Shown: positions 46,741 through 59,628 of the stretch, piece by piece
Layout of the letters: every line of letters begins with the position of its first letter
Position numbering within the stretch: the stretch's first letter is position 1
Source: Syncephalastrum monosporum B8922
Lineage: Eukaryota > Mucoromycota > Mucoromycetes > Mucorales > Syncephalastraceae
Direction of reading: 5' to 3'
Assembly (NCBI GenBank): GCA_000697355.1
Contig: JNEN01001207.1
Span: 124,001 to 188,000, forward strand
Length of the DNA stretch: 64,000 nt
Notes under the pieces: model-generated
The model's database searches: none
Seen by the model: only the letters and a program-made list of their open reading frames with translations
What the model was told of the DNA's origin: nothing
Translations under genes and position numbers: made by a program

Positions 46741-48658
46741 ATGGATCTCGGCTATAGAAATCGCAACGATCCGGCTCATCAACTCCAGCAAGACATTGTG
46801 AAAAGTGAGCTGGTCCATCAGACAACATTGGCCATCCATCGCCTGGTCCAGCTCTATCCAGACCATTTCGACCTCCATTTCCTTCCTAAGCAACAAACTT
46901 CAGTGCCCGTCCAGGACGCCCTTGCTCAACTTTATTCCGAAACCGTGTCGCTCTACCGAGCCCGGAATGTCGTGTTCGATACCCACTGGGTAAATACATA
47001 CATAGGAGACTTCTTACCTTTACTCCTCTGCTCTCCTCTCTCTCTCTCTCTCTCTTCTTCTTCTTCTTCTTCTTCTCTGCTCACACGCTGACCATTCTAA
47101 AACACACTTGAAACACTTCTTTTCATTATCAGCACTGGAACATTGCGTGGCGCCAAGCCTTGTCGTATGAGAGCCTGGCCGAGCTCGCAGGTGGAAACGC
47201 GACAACAGTGATCAATTCGTTTCATCCAAAGAGCCGCAAGGCGCTGCAGGCTATTTTTAAGCATGACCTAGCTCGATATATGCGATGGTACCCGTGGCGG
47301 TGGTTTTCAGACCTTGTCCTTGTGGGCGCAGGTGGCTTCTCTGCCGTCTACGCTGCAGACGTGACATTACTCTATGATGTGACCGAGACACTCCCCCCAT
47401 CCTTCGGGTCCCGGCGCCGTCCCGTGGCTATTAAGGTGGTCGACGAGAAAATATTGAACGAGGTACCCTTATTTTCTTATCACTATGTCCTGAATTTGGT
47501 TTTCTTCCTTGTTCTTTATAATTGTACACCTGTGCCGTCATCATCATTTTCATTTACCATTACGTCATGTGCATCTCTATGTAGATCATCGTCCAGTCGA
47601 GAGCTTTTTTGGCGCTCCTGTTTCACGGAATTACCGTCTGTGAAAGCACGGGAGACCTGCTAATGATTGCCACCCTGGTCCAGGACGGCAACTTAGAAAA
47701 CCGCATCTCAGCGGTCCAGCATCAGGGACTCAACATGCCCATGGCGGCTGATATCGTCACCCGACTTGCTTTCAATCTCGCGAGCTTACACGACGAGATT
47801 GGCATGTGTCATCGAAACATTCACCCAGGGAACGTATTATGCGCCGACGACGATTATTTTCTCATTGATTTCCGGTTCTCGACCGCTGCAAACGAGGCCG
47901 CAAAAGTGACGAAATCGGCCATGGCGCATTATGGTAAGCTAATCACGTTCCATCATGCGTCTCTTTTTGTTCTATTCGTTCTCTCTCTCTCTTTCTCTCT
48001 CACCAATAAGCATTACCGTCGACGCCTGTGCTATGCAATGCCTAATGATAAGCAATTCACTAAATATACGGGTTACCTTGTAGGGCGGCTTCCTTACATA
48101 GCACCGGAGGTGCGCAAAGGGCTATTTTCAGAAAAGTCAGACATCTACGCGCTCGGTGTCATCATGTGGCAGCTTGTGTCCGGTATTACATTTCCTTCGC
48201 CGGAGATCATCCTGGCCGACCCCACCGTGTACCGGATAGAATGGATTCCGGGCGTGCCTCGCTGGTATCTCGAATTGGCCATGGCGTGTCTCGAACCACG
48301 GCCAGAAAATCGGCCGGACGCTGAAGAAATTGGTCTCATTGCTCGAAAGTTTGCGGTTTCCCCGCATTCGCCGGACATGCTTGTCCATCACGACGACTGG
48401 ACAGCGTATGCGTCTCGGCGGCGTGACGAAGAACGATCCCACCGCCAACGTGTGTCACCCTCGTCTCCCTCACGTACTCCGCTCGACGCCAACTCTCTGC
48501 TGCGGGTGCGATCGCCGCCCGGTAATGCAGGCGACGAAAACATGACCGCGTCGCGTGTCTATGCATTGCGCAGCCTGCCCTCTCTGGAAAATATGATCAA
48601 TATGCCATTCCATCATCGCCCTTTTGATGCCGCTGTACTATCAGATGATTACTCTTAA
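46741..48658 (+). CDS. Protein kinase-like protein, predicted pseudokinase
   Basis: Protein-kinase fold, probably not catalytically active. Four exons (46741-46989, 47133-47462, 47585-47933, 48084-48658) give 500 residues. The first 160 residues are a helical N-terminal region. The kinase core shows a glycine loop (LVGAGGFSAVYAADV) and the ATP-anchoring Lys (VAIKVV). The catalytic loop reads CHRNIHPGNVL, so the catalytic Asp of HRD is Asn. The DFG motif reads IDFRFS, so its Gly is lost but the metal-binding Asp remains. APEV and SDIYALGVIMWQLVSG follow, so the C-lobe is intact. The last 120 residues are Arg/Ser/Pro-rich. ATP or Mg binding may survive. Intron 1 carries a CT/CTT microsatellite. 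Function is unknown; it may act as a scaffold or allosteric partner. Confidence 0.82.
47035..47077 (+). repeat. CT/CTT microsatellite in intron
   Basis: A (CT)n then (CTT)n run inside intron 1 of the pseudokinase gene, acting also as a long polypyrimidine stretch. Confidence 0.8.
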
Positions 48659-49771
48659 CTTATTGACACTGGTAATAATAATTGTGATTTCTCCTGTCAC
48701 TCCCATTGGTGTGCTGGCCCCCCCCACCCCATATTCCAATTCCGTCCTTGCGATGCTGTACCAATGATAGATCGTTTTTCCGTGAACCGGTCCGACGCAC
48801 GGTGGAAACCCAATGAAGACACATGCCCCCGGTCCCGTTACATCTTTCACCTCTCTGAGTCGGGGCACGGATCCGTTTCGTTAAGAAACGTGCTCGTGTC
48901 GATCATTTTTGATAGATAACTTCATAGTTCTCATTGCTTAGCATAGCATTCGTACCAGTTTACTGGATCCTATTAGCAGTAATTCGAATTTAGAAATATG
49001 CGTCAATCTGTTTAATTTTATGATTTTTGATGTGTGCTAAACTGAATCGGACAGCCGCTCGACTTTAAGGTTGACATTCCAGATGGAACGTGTCTGACAA
49101 CGAAATAGATGTGATGTGATGAGGGCGTTGATATATTGCTGATGGTGGGAAGAACGATGGGGCGCACATAGAGACGATGCGAGAAGGTTACACGCGATTG
49201 TTGTTGTCAAATTGAGGCGACCCGGGGTAGCTTCCAAATTCTTTGTGGCACCGTTCAAACAACAATCAATTTGTAGCATAGATGAGAAAGAGGAGGAGCG
49301 GGGCTGTGCAAGTGCACGGTAAATGGCTGGGGGTGTAGAGCCCAACTTCCATCAATAAGAGCAGTGACACATGGACTAGCAGGACGGCTATCTGTTTGTT
49401 GGACATGTGCAACCGCAATCTCTCTGCCATTTGTATCATGTCATTTTGTACTCTCGATAAAAAAAATAAAAAAATAAAAAAAAATATAGGACACATGGCA
49501 AACGTGTCATACCCGTTTCATTGCACCGTACCACTTGGCTTTGTCAAATGCTGTCAAATTATTTTGGACAGGAATGGGCAAAATTGTAGTGTCTGTTGTG
49601 CTTCTCATATTGCGAGCACTTGGTCATCAACAGAGAGGCACATTTCTCATCTGCAGGCACAGTGGTGCCTATCCCATGATATGCATGGTATCCTTTTATC
49701 GGACCTCCAATTTAGAAAAGACGAAGAGGTGTATGGCTTGACGACTGTTGGTCTTTTCCTTCCTCACAACG
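48659..49771. other. 1.1 kb spacer without a supported gene
   Basis: Includes a GTTTCGTTAAGAAAC inverted repeat near 48875-48890. A reverse open frame near 48641-48868 has no start or splice support. The right end is the promoter of the helicase gene. Confidence 0.45.
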
Positions 49772-51811
<2,040 letters not shown>

Positions 51812-51911
51812 TCCATAATCATAATACTTCAACACCCATCCCCCAAGAAAAAAGTGCATGTCCAATACAAATACATGTTCTAACTTACAATACAGCTTCT
51901 ATCTTAACGTT

Positions 51912-52617
51912 CTATTGCGGTCCATCGTAAGTGAATTTGCGGGAGTCCAGTTGAAGCGTCACGGGACCTTATGAAGCATTCATAGGGCACAATTAGCAAA
52001 AAGGATAGAATAGAAAGGACTCTATCAATGATTCTACTTACCATCGTTGGCAATATCTACCATCATCATGGCTCCAAAGACACCGTCTGTAACGTATGGG
52101 TTACTACGAAGATGCTCATGGTATTTCTCTCGGTACCTTTAATTTTGGCCGGATCATAAGCCTTGCCGAGCTTATCTAGAAAGTGAGCATAGGTTGCCTT
52201 GGCCTGCTCGGTCTTCATGGCATTATGAAAATCGGGCTTGTTCCCCTTGATAGTTTTGCCCTGCAAGGTAAACTGGGAGACTATGTGCAGGGCGTTGTCT
52301 ATGTTCAGAGCCACGTCCCCTGAATGATATTTGACGTACCGCAGAGTACTTCCAGGCCGAGCTCCTTGACTCCCTTTTTCCACATGGCGCCTTCGTGATC
52401 AAACACACGAATGTTGAGGATTTTGTTCACAATGTAATCAATGTCCTTCTCGGTGTCGTCCGTTCCAATGCCAACAAGGACACAGACGCCCTTCTGAATC
52501 GCACCCACGACTTGATTGTCAACTATTTCAACTGTCAGGCAAACGGAGCCTGTTTCCATTGGCGGCAACGTTACCTGTCACACTCGCACGTGCAACCCGT
52601 TGAAGTACTGCTCGCAT
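51912..52617 (-). CDS. DTD1: D-aminoacyl-tRNA deacylase (DTD1)
   Basis: Hydrolyses D-aminoacyl-tRNAs to keep D-amino acids out of proteins. Five reverse-strand exons (52617-52575, 52531-52340, 52280-52137, 52086-52042, 51967-51912) give 159 residues, the usual size. The start MRAVLQRVARASV is the classic DTD N-terminus. GVCVLVGIGTDDTEKDIDYIVNKILNIRVF follows, then the active-site VSQFTLQG segment and, at the C-terminus, the Gly-cis-Pro motif in NDGPVTLQLDSRKF. Both active-site blocks are intact. Exon phases agree throughout. Confidence 0.95.
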
Positions 52618-55186
52618 TATGTATGACCCCTTTCTTTTCTATGCCTTTGAGAGCCAGCAAAAAAGTTATATCACGGATAGCTCTACTACCGTAGCAATCC
52701 GACAGGAATCCCGCCTGCTTCGACACGCTGAGCTTAAATCATGACAACACATACTGCAAGTGCGCAAGCAACTGCTTTTATTCAGGGATGAGAGGCCCGC
52801 AAAAAATGTTTGAAGGGAGGAGTCAGCTGACGATCTCCAAGGGGTCCAGGGCGCCACTCAAGAGCGGGGACACAACGTCTCAGAAGACGACGGCGCGGAA
52901 GCAAGATGAAGGGGGTCAAAAAATAAAGCACAAGGGTAAACATACGGGCGATCGAGCAGATACGATAATCACTTTGGCAATGTTGCCTTGCACTGCAGCA
53001 CTTGCATACTCGCATACATTCGAGCCGATGGCTGGTATACAGCGACCGTGATAAGGTAGCTATTCCAAGTTTTGCGATCCGTGCAGGGAGCCGTTTGCCC
53101 ACCCCTCGTCTCTACGTTGTACAAAAGCCAGCCACCTATCCAATACCGCTTTGCCCTTCCTTCCCCGCACGCGACTTCCCCTATTCGACTATGCATAGTC
53201 GCCCAAAAAGCTGATGCTGATGTTTTTAAGATTCAAAATGGAAAATTGTAGATCTGCCAAGGACAATCATACCGAAAGTACGTATAATGAACCGTATGCG
53301 ACCAGCGCTGTCGATCTTTCGGCGAATTCTACTATTATAGCCGCCCTCACCACCACTCTTGCGCATAGGCTCCTACATACGTCAAAAATGTCGTCTCGGC
53401 TTCATTTAGCTCAACAGGGCCTGCTTTATATTAAAGAGTAAGCTGAATGGCACGTAAATTTACCTCTGAGGCATACTCCGTTTTCATGTGTCATGATTGG
53501 GTATGCCATCGCTTCTCCTCACCCTCTCGCTATCAACATAAGTTCCAACCTGAGCGCCCTGTGTCGTGAGATTTTTGGCATGTGTAGCATCTATAGTCCA
53601 AGATCGCTAGTTTTTCTTTCCACAGCATATCAACCTATGGGTACAGGGGGATCAAGAGATCTATTGCTTTCCAACTTTGTTTCGACCTTGCACACTTACA
53701 CCTTACACTGATAATAGACGGCCATCTCTTCCACCCGCTGATAGGGTACTGATAAAAACCCAGTATTTTATTCTGCCCCTGTAACGATAGGGTGGACGGA
53801 CTTTCCATATCTTATTCTTCTCGTATAGTCACGATCGCATGGCATAAACGAACGCACGCGAGCTAGAAAATTATGCCCTCCAGTCATTTTTTTGTGCCGC
53901 TGGATGGGTGGCGAGTTGGACAAAATGAAATCCCGCTCGTAGATCACAGTGGCCAACTTCAACGTCTGCCCATATACAAGTGAGCTTTCCTTTCCCCACT
54001 ATAGCCCTGCGGAGCATGGGAACAAAAAAAGATAGTGTCGGGGGCTTAAGGATATTCTGTCTTCCAAATGTCGTGTGCTATGCATTTAGGTAAAACTTGG
54101 TCAAGAGGCGAGTTTCACGAAAGGAGAAGGGGCGAGCGTGTATAGCCTAATTCACAGGGAAAACAGAAAGAAAGATAAAAATAGGAGAACACAAAGGGAA
54201 AAAAAGCATCAGAAACCCGAAATATGATGTGCTGTCCCAATTTTTCATCCTGCGGACGAGATGCAATGGACATGTGCTCTTCCTGAGTATAGAGCGTCTC
54301 CTGTTATGGCCGAGCACAATCTCGTGCAAACACTGAATCTAGAGATCGTATACCTAGGGGATGAGGGGTAGAGAGCGAGCGAGAGAGCGAGAGAGCGAGA
54401 GGATGGAAAACAAGAGAGTGGAAAGCAGGAGGTAGTAGAAAGAGGAGAATAAGATGGCAAGGAGCTTGAACCTTCTGCGGCTCTGAGACTGATTTTATTT
54501 TCTGTATTACTTCCTGAGCTACTTTTTCATGCATAAAGGCAGTAGCAGATAAGGCGGGATGCAGGCCACCCACCATAGTAAGGAGGAGATCGAAGCAGGT
54601 ACATAGCAATAACTAAGCACACTCATGTAATATCTCTTGTGTTTATTTTAGGTATATGAGGAGCAGTCGTTCATATTTCACAAAGAAAAATAAACAGCAA
54701 ACGGGTCTAAACCTTGCCACCTGTATGAAATACAGGAAATATCGTGCTTCGGGCCCCGATCTGTTTGAGAAATACTCTCTATTGACGCTGATCAGGGAAG
54801 TCTGTGAGTATTTAGTGTATACGGACTTGATAGACTTGGCCCCCCTCCAAACCCCCTTTAGGGGAGATCTCAAAGGCTTTTTCATCCTTCCGGTTTCTAT
54901 TACTCACTCAAGTCTCCTTAATCAACCAGCACGTCTGATGCGTCTCTTTATGGTTTGGAGCGGGGGTCATCTTGTCTGCAGCGTTTCTCGGGAAAACCTA
55001 GCAGTAAAGGAGGTACAAGTGAGGATCGGTGGAGCCTGGCTGGAGAGTAATCCATATAAATGTCAGACGCGAAGTGTCACTCTCTTTCTTACCATTACAA
55101 CTCGTCTCTACAACACTACAGCTTTACAGCTCCTACTACTTACTGTTACTACTACTACTCTACCACTACTAGTACAACTCAACACC
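52618..55186. other. 2.5 kb spacer before the secreted-protein block
   Basis: No supported gene. Three weak candidates were seen. A 65-75 codon frame at 53214-53441 has an internal intron-like motif (GTACGT...TATTATAG). A reverse frame lies near 54400-54610. A perfect-looking 53-base intron (GTACAT...AACTAAG...TTTTAG) sits at 54599-54651, but its flanks do not form one open frame. GAGA/GAGC repeats lie at 54373-54402. This may be decayed coding DNA. Confidence 0.4.
55055..55060 (+). promoter_or_regulatory. TATA box of modular secreted protein gene
   Basis: CCATATAAATG, 132 bases before the chosen ATG, followed by a C/T/A-rich leader typical of fungal 5' UTRs. Confidence 0.55.
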
Positions 55187-56374
55187 ATGCGTTGCTCCGT
55201 AATCACCATCGCTGCTGCTGTCTGCCTTCTCGCCGGTACTCAGGCTGCCCCCGTTGGCGCCGGCACTCTTGCCACTCCCGTCGATGCCAATCGCGCCGTG
55301 AGTGAAGTCGCCTCTACTGCTGGTACTACGGGCGGTGCTGGTGCTCACACCGCTGAAACTGCCGCTCACACCGCTTCGAACAATCTTGAATCGACTGTTA
55401 ACGGCAATACCGAGCAACCTCCCAAGCAGAAACGTGGTCCCGTCGACACCACGTTGGTAAGTTCTGCTGCTGGTGGCACTGCTGGACCCGTCCTTCAGGC
55501 CGCTACCGGTGTGCTCCCTGTCGGCCAACAACAAGCTGCCGCTCAGCAGAAGCGCTCGGGCCCTGCTGATCTTGGAAAGGAAGTCCGTGGCGCAGCCAAG
55601 TCTGCCGTTGCTGCAGTGGGAGGTCTCAGCGGCAAAGAGGACAAGACGAAAACGGGCGGCGCTGATTCGGCCGCAGTCGGTCCGGCCCCCGGTGATGCGG
55701 CCGCCGCCAAGGCCAAGGCCGCCGCCAAGGCCATCCCCGAGTCGCCTCAAATGAAGGCACCCGTCAAGCGCGCTGCTACCGGCCCTCTCGACGCTGCCAA
55801 TGTCGTCCAGGGCCCCGTGAGCCAACTCACTGCTCAGACCGCGTCTCTTCCCAGCGGCGGTCTTACGAAGGGCTCCACCGCCCAGGTCGCTAACTTGGTC
55901 CCCACACAGCAGGATGCATCGCGCGCGGCTTCCAAGCGTGACACCGAAGGCGGTGACTATGACCATGGCAAGGGCGCCGGTGAGGGCGAAGGTGAAGGTG
56001 AAGGTGAAGGCGAAGGCGAAGGCGAAGGCGAGGGCGAGGGCGAGGGCGAGGGCGAGGAAGAACCCAATCCCGCCGCGGAAGCCGAAGCTCCTACTGCTCC
56101 CAAGGATCAAGCTGCTGGGCCTGCTGATACAACCGATAATTCTGGCAACGATGTTGTCAACAAGCTTGCCCAGGGCGCCCTTGGCGGTGACAGCCCTGTC
56201 AATGCTGTGCAGGCTAAGGTTGCCGAAGTTCAGAAGACTGCGGACAAGGTCACCGACGGCGCCGTCTCTGACGCTTTGAGCGGCGGCAACTCTGCTGCTC
56301 AGGATAAGACTGCTACTGGTGCTGCGGCTCTAAAGGGGAACTTACCCGCTGACGGGAACAAAGACGCTCAATAA
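55187..56374 (+). CDS. Secreted Ala/Gly-rich pro-protein with Kex2-type sites and GPxD modules
   Basis: No known family. A single exon gives 395 residues. Start at MRCSVITIAAAVCLLAGTQA, a textbook signal peptide; the open frame extends 177 codons further upstream, but that part is AT-rich, covers the TATA region and is not credible. The mature chain lacks cysteine. Lys-Arg sites recur and are followed by similar starts: KR-GPVD, KR-SGPAD and KR-AATGPLD, then KR-DTEGGDYD. Modules 1 and 3 share GP(V/L)D...GPV...LP..G. After the last KR comes an acidic (Gly-Glu)n tract, then an Ala/Asp-rich tail. This layout matches Kex2-processed repetitive secreted proteins such as fungal repellents. It lacks the repeated Tyr-bearing cores of ustiloxin-type RiPPs. 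Processing and function are inference. Confidence 0.75.
   Translation: MRCSVITIAAAVCLLAGTQAAPVGAGTLATPVDANRAVSEVASTAGTTGGAGAHTAETAAHTASNNLESTVNGNTEQPPKQKRGPVDTTLVSSAAGGTAGPVLQAATGVLPVGQQQAAAQQKRSGPADLGKEVRGAAKSAVAAVGGLSGKEDKTKTGGADSAAVGPAPGDAAAAKAKAAAKAIPESPQMKAPVKRAATGPLDAANVVQGPVSQLTAQTASLPSGGLTKGSTAQVANLVPTQQDASRAASKRDTEGGDYDHGKGAGEGEGEGEGEGEGEGEGEGEGEGEGEEEPNPAAEAEAPTAPKDQAAGPADTTDNSGNDVVNKLAQGALGGDSPVNAVQAKVAEVQKTADKVTDGAVSDALSGGNSAAQDKTATGAAALKGNLPADGNKDAQ
55979..56057 (+). repeat. (Gly-Glu)n coding minisatellite
   Basis: About 13 tandem copies of a six-base unit GGYGAR encoding Gly-Glu inside the modular secreted protein. Such a tract is prone to length change without frameshift. Confidence 0.9.
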
Positions 56375-57583
56375 GTAATAGTAATCGATAGCCATTTACC
56401 TTTAGCTTTTTACTCCCTTGTTCAATGTACCGCTATGTCGCTATACCCATGATACTAGTCTAGCAAACCGAAAAGAAAATATATGTTTTGTTGAGTCCCA
56501 TTTCCTCGCAGTTCATAATGTTCTTTACGCTATATATCCGGAAGTAGCTGACCAATACTAATATATTTGTCTGGTATAGGTTTTTCCCTTTGAAGGCCAA
56601 GAATGGTGGTGTGTGCTGTATAGTACATTCAAAAGAATTGATCCATACAGATGAATGATAACCATACTACTAAAAGTGGCGGTATAAATAATATACGGTT
56701 ATCCGTTTCTGCTTCCCATATGGAGATACATACAGTTAGACAATATCATACCAGAGCCAATAAAAATAGTGCGGTCTCTTTGCTGCGAATTAGGTAAGTA
56801 GTCTCCAATATGCAAGAGTATACATATAATACGTTTTAGAGAGAGGAGGGATTCGGGGAAGCATAGTACTCTGTTAGATTGACTGAGCGACATGCAGGAC
56901 TCGGCTTTTGGCGTCGCTTTTTGTCAGTATTCCAAACAATAGGTTCGCTGATTGTGAGTACATAATAAGAAAAAGGAGGAAGGCACCATATCAACAGAGT
57001 CTGTAACGTGATTGGCTGCACAAGCGGTTGTCAGCCTTTGATGTAGAGATAGGGCGCCATCCCGTCACTCCATTACTACATAGGAGACTTCAAGACCAGG
57101 GGCGGATTTAGGAGAAGGCCGAGGTACCGTATGAAACCTTATAATCTTTACAATTCTCACCTTCAGAGACCACGGTGAGCTACCACTACAATCATGTTGC
57201 TGCAAGTTCCACCTGATAGTGGAAAGGTACTCCTCATCTGTTGTCACTTTATGCACGCATACGTATATAAGAAGGGATAGAGTATAATGGTCACCATGGT
57301 GCATACGAGCAAAAAAAAAAAAAAAGAAAAAGAAAAAGAAAAAACCACCTGAGAGATTCTAATAGTATGTTCCAGGAGACGTTACCGACCGGTGTGGAAC
57401 TTGTTATGCCGTTGAAATATATTATTGCCAAGGGGGAAAAAGAAGCATCCGCGTATTCTCCAGATGGGCGGAGGAGGCGAAAAGGAGAAACTGCATCATA
57501 TATAAAGAGGTCGTGAAGGAGCGGACAGCTCCATAATTCGTCGACAGTAACTCTCTACTTTCCGCACCACACCCTTCTCTACC
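56375..57583. other. Spacer between two secreted-protein genes
   Basis: AT-rich, no gene. An A-rich AAAAAG repeat lies at 57310-57345. The right end has a TATATAAAG box at 57499-57507. Confidence 0.5.
57499..57507 (+). promoter_or_regulatory. TATA box of second secreted-protein gene
   Basis: CATATATAAAGAGG, 83 bases before the ATG at 57584, followed by a C-rich leader. Confidence 0.6.
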
Positions 57584-58090
57584 ATGCGCTTCTTGTCCTT
57601 TGGCTCAGTGGCCATCTGCATTCTTGCCAGCAGCCTCGTCTTGGCGGCCGAACCGAAGGCGCCTGTCGCTGCGGTCGATCCTCAGATCCAGAAAAACCTG
57701 GCCCATCTCGATGCTGGTCAAACTGCCCACTTATCTTCGGCTTCCAAAAAACGGAACTCACCCGCCAGCCTCAGAAAACGGTCGTACAGCAAGTTGGCGC
57801 GCAGGATGATGCGCAAGCGTGATCAAAAACCACCCACCGGCGGTGTCGGAGGGGCTCTATCTGGAGCAACCGACATAGCCACCAAGGCGACAACTCCCAT
57901 AACAAATGCTGCGGATGGTGTAACTGTGCCAGCCCAGAAAGGCGTCGGGTCAGTTCAAAGTGCCGCTACCTCACCTCTTGGATTGGTTAGCGGAAAAGGG
58001 GTGGCCACCGTGCCACAACAAGCAGGCCAGATAGGAAGCAGCGTCGACAGCCTTACGAAAGGCGGCGGTTCGCAAGAGAAGCAAGACTAG
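57584..58090 (+). CDS. Small secreted protein with many dibasic sites
   Basis: Unrecognised. A single exon gives 168 residues. The signal peptide MRFLSFGSVAICILASSLVLA is followed by a short acidic-neutral propeptide-like part. A dense run of basic motifs within residues 50-85 follows: SKKR, LRKR, LARR and MRKR. These would release short peptides if Kex2 acts. The remaining 90 residues are Gly/Ala/Thr/Val-rich with no cysteine (GGVGGALSGATDIATKATT). The tail LTKGGGSQEKQD resembles GLTKGSTAQVANL in the neighbouring modular protein, suggesting related composition or origin. It lies 1.2 kb downstream of that gene on the same strand, with its own promoter. Function unknown. Confidence 0.7.
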   Translation: MRFLSFGSVAICILASSLVLAAEPKAPVAAVDPQIQKNLAHLDAGQTAHLSSASKKRNSPASLRKRSYSKLARRMMRKRDQKPPTGGVGGALSGATDIATKATTPITNAADGVTVPAQKGVGSVQSAATSPLGLVSGKGVATVPQQAGQIGSSVDSLTKGGGSQEKQD

Positions 58091-58228
58091 CATGATTTTC
58101 TGAAGATAGTCTACTATGTTGAATTCACACATCCAGCTGTTCCTGTTGTTCGCGTATAGTAATAATGCATAGATTTATTAAAAACCTGCGCTTCTCTTTC
58201 TCATATTCGCGCGTAAAAAATTAATCTC

Positions 58229-59628
58229 ATGCCTTCCGATACAGTTCTTGAAAGTGTCCTGTCACAATCCGAAGCTGCCGCCTCTGTCCATTTTCAGAAA
58301 CGCACACAACCCCCGAGTAATGATTCTTCTCCAGCACAAACGGCGAACAGCACGCGAACCAAAAAACGAATCCGCATCAGAGACGCTGATCCTAATGAAT
58401 GCAAGTTGTTTGCCATAAGCGTAGGCGAGTCGACTTTGCTCAGGTAGAACCCCTCCCCACCATCGCACTGCTATTGCGACTTACACAGACAAGACTCCAA
58501 GCAGATGCACAGCAGGCATTGCTGGCTACTGGGCAGGATTCGACTAAAGTGAGCGTGGAACGTCTGTTGTCAGCCGCCAACGGTCTCAACCAGATTTGGT
58601 AATTTCTCAAAGCACATCCGCTGAAGCAAAACAAAAGGAACAGACTTAACAATCCTTTTAGTCGTATCTCTGAAATAGATACTAGGATTGAGGACCTTCT
58701 CCATCGCTATGAAGAGTCTCGGATGAACCTAGAGCACCTTGATACTGTCTATCGTGATGTAATGATCCACCAGGACCATCAAATAATCACCCGCAAACAA
58801 AGCCATTCACACAGTCACCATTTGTCCATGCTTAGAACAAAAGAGAAGTCGAGCGTCTAACCAAAGCGGTTGCACATCAAAAACAGCAAAGAGCTCAACA
58901 AGAAGCCCAAACCATGCCCAAACGTCGTCCCAAGGCAAGTTGCTTTCTAGTGTCTGACTGTCTGTCTCTGACGTAACCCCAGGCACGAAAACTTGAGAAC
59001 ACTCCTTCACCCGCTGTTGCGCCGTTAGAACCTGAAACTGTGCATGTATCCGAACCACCAGCTGCCGTACAATCACCTGAAGATCCCATACAGGAGACTA
59101 TCGAGCCTCTTCTTCGCACTCCTTCGGGCGCAACAAACGTAACGCCTGATAGCGTCATGGAAGAAAGTGCATCATCTGAACATGAACCGCCGACGAAGAC
59201 GATCACGATCGAAACGACAGAAACAGCAGCTACTCCTTCACCGGAAGGAGTACCTCCTCCACAAATCAGGTATGCAATATCTGTTTGAGACGTTCTGCCC
59301 ATATTCACGTCACGTCAGCCCACTGCCATCCGTATCACCGCCGTTACAACCACCATCGCTGTCACGAGCGACGCAGGAACCACCCACGTTCAAGAATGCA
59401 ACACCTGAGGAAGCACAAGTTATGGCATATATCCTCTCCCAATTAAGGGGCGGACCGGCCGAGGGCTTTTCTATCAGAAAGCTTCGCGAGTCAGCTAGTC
59501 AGTTTGCCACAACACACGACATACCCGTCGACAAGGCCGTCAAAACAATATACAAACTTAATTCCCTTAAACTACTCGAGGTAGATCGCAGTAGAGCAGA
59601 GACAGTGGTTCGTCTCGTGAACCAGTAG
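58229..59628 (+). CDS. Orphan coiled-coil protein with GC-AG intron
   Basis: No family recognised. Six exons (58229-58420, 58489-58598, 58662-58758, 58836-58934, 58983-59269, 59319-59628) give 364 residues, all in phase. Residues 1-64 are polar and end in a basic patch (RTKKRIRIRDAD). Residues 65-170 are helical and probably coiled coil (RISEIDTRIEDLLHRYEESRMNLEHLD, VERLTKAVAHQKQQRAQQ), followed by KRRPK, a possible nuclear signal. A Pro/Ser/Thr/Glu-rich linker leads to a compact C-terminal domain (about residues 290-364; EEAQVMAYILSQLRGGP...IRKLRESASQF...TIYKLNSLKLLEV) that looks like a small winged helix. The exon 1 donor (GTAGGC) and exon 3 donor (GTAATG) were chosen by frame. No signal peptide, so not part of the secreted set. 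Confidence 0.65.
58935..58982 (+). other. GC-AG intron in coiled-coil gene
   Basis: The donor GCAAGT follows CCCAAG, with branch-like GACGTAACC and acceptor CCCCAG, 48 bases. Only this splice joins KRRPK to ARKLENTP in frame. Confidence 0.75.

Noticed and set aside
48641..48868. Reverse frame with coding-like composition
   Set aside because: No ATG, an in-frame stop just upstream and no acceptor; it also overlaps the 3' end of the kinase gene.
52618..54650. Candidate small genes near 53214 and 54304
   Set aside because: Splice possibilities exist but no product with a convincing domain, leader or promoter results.
54656..55186. N-terminal extension of the modular secreted protein by 177 codons
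   Set aside because: Would bury the signal peptide, covers the TATA region and is unlike the downstream composition.
55169..56110. 313-codon reverse open frame
   Set aside because: Antisense shadow of the Ala/Gly-rich secreted protein.
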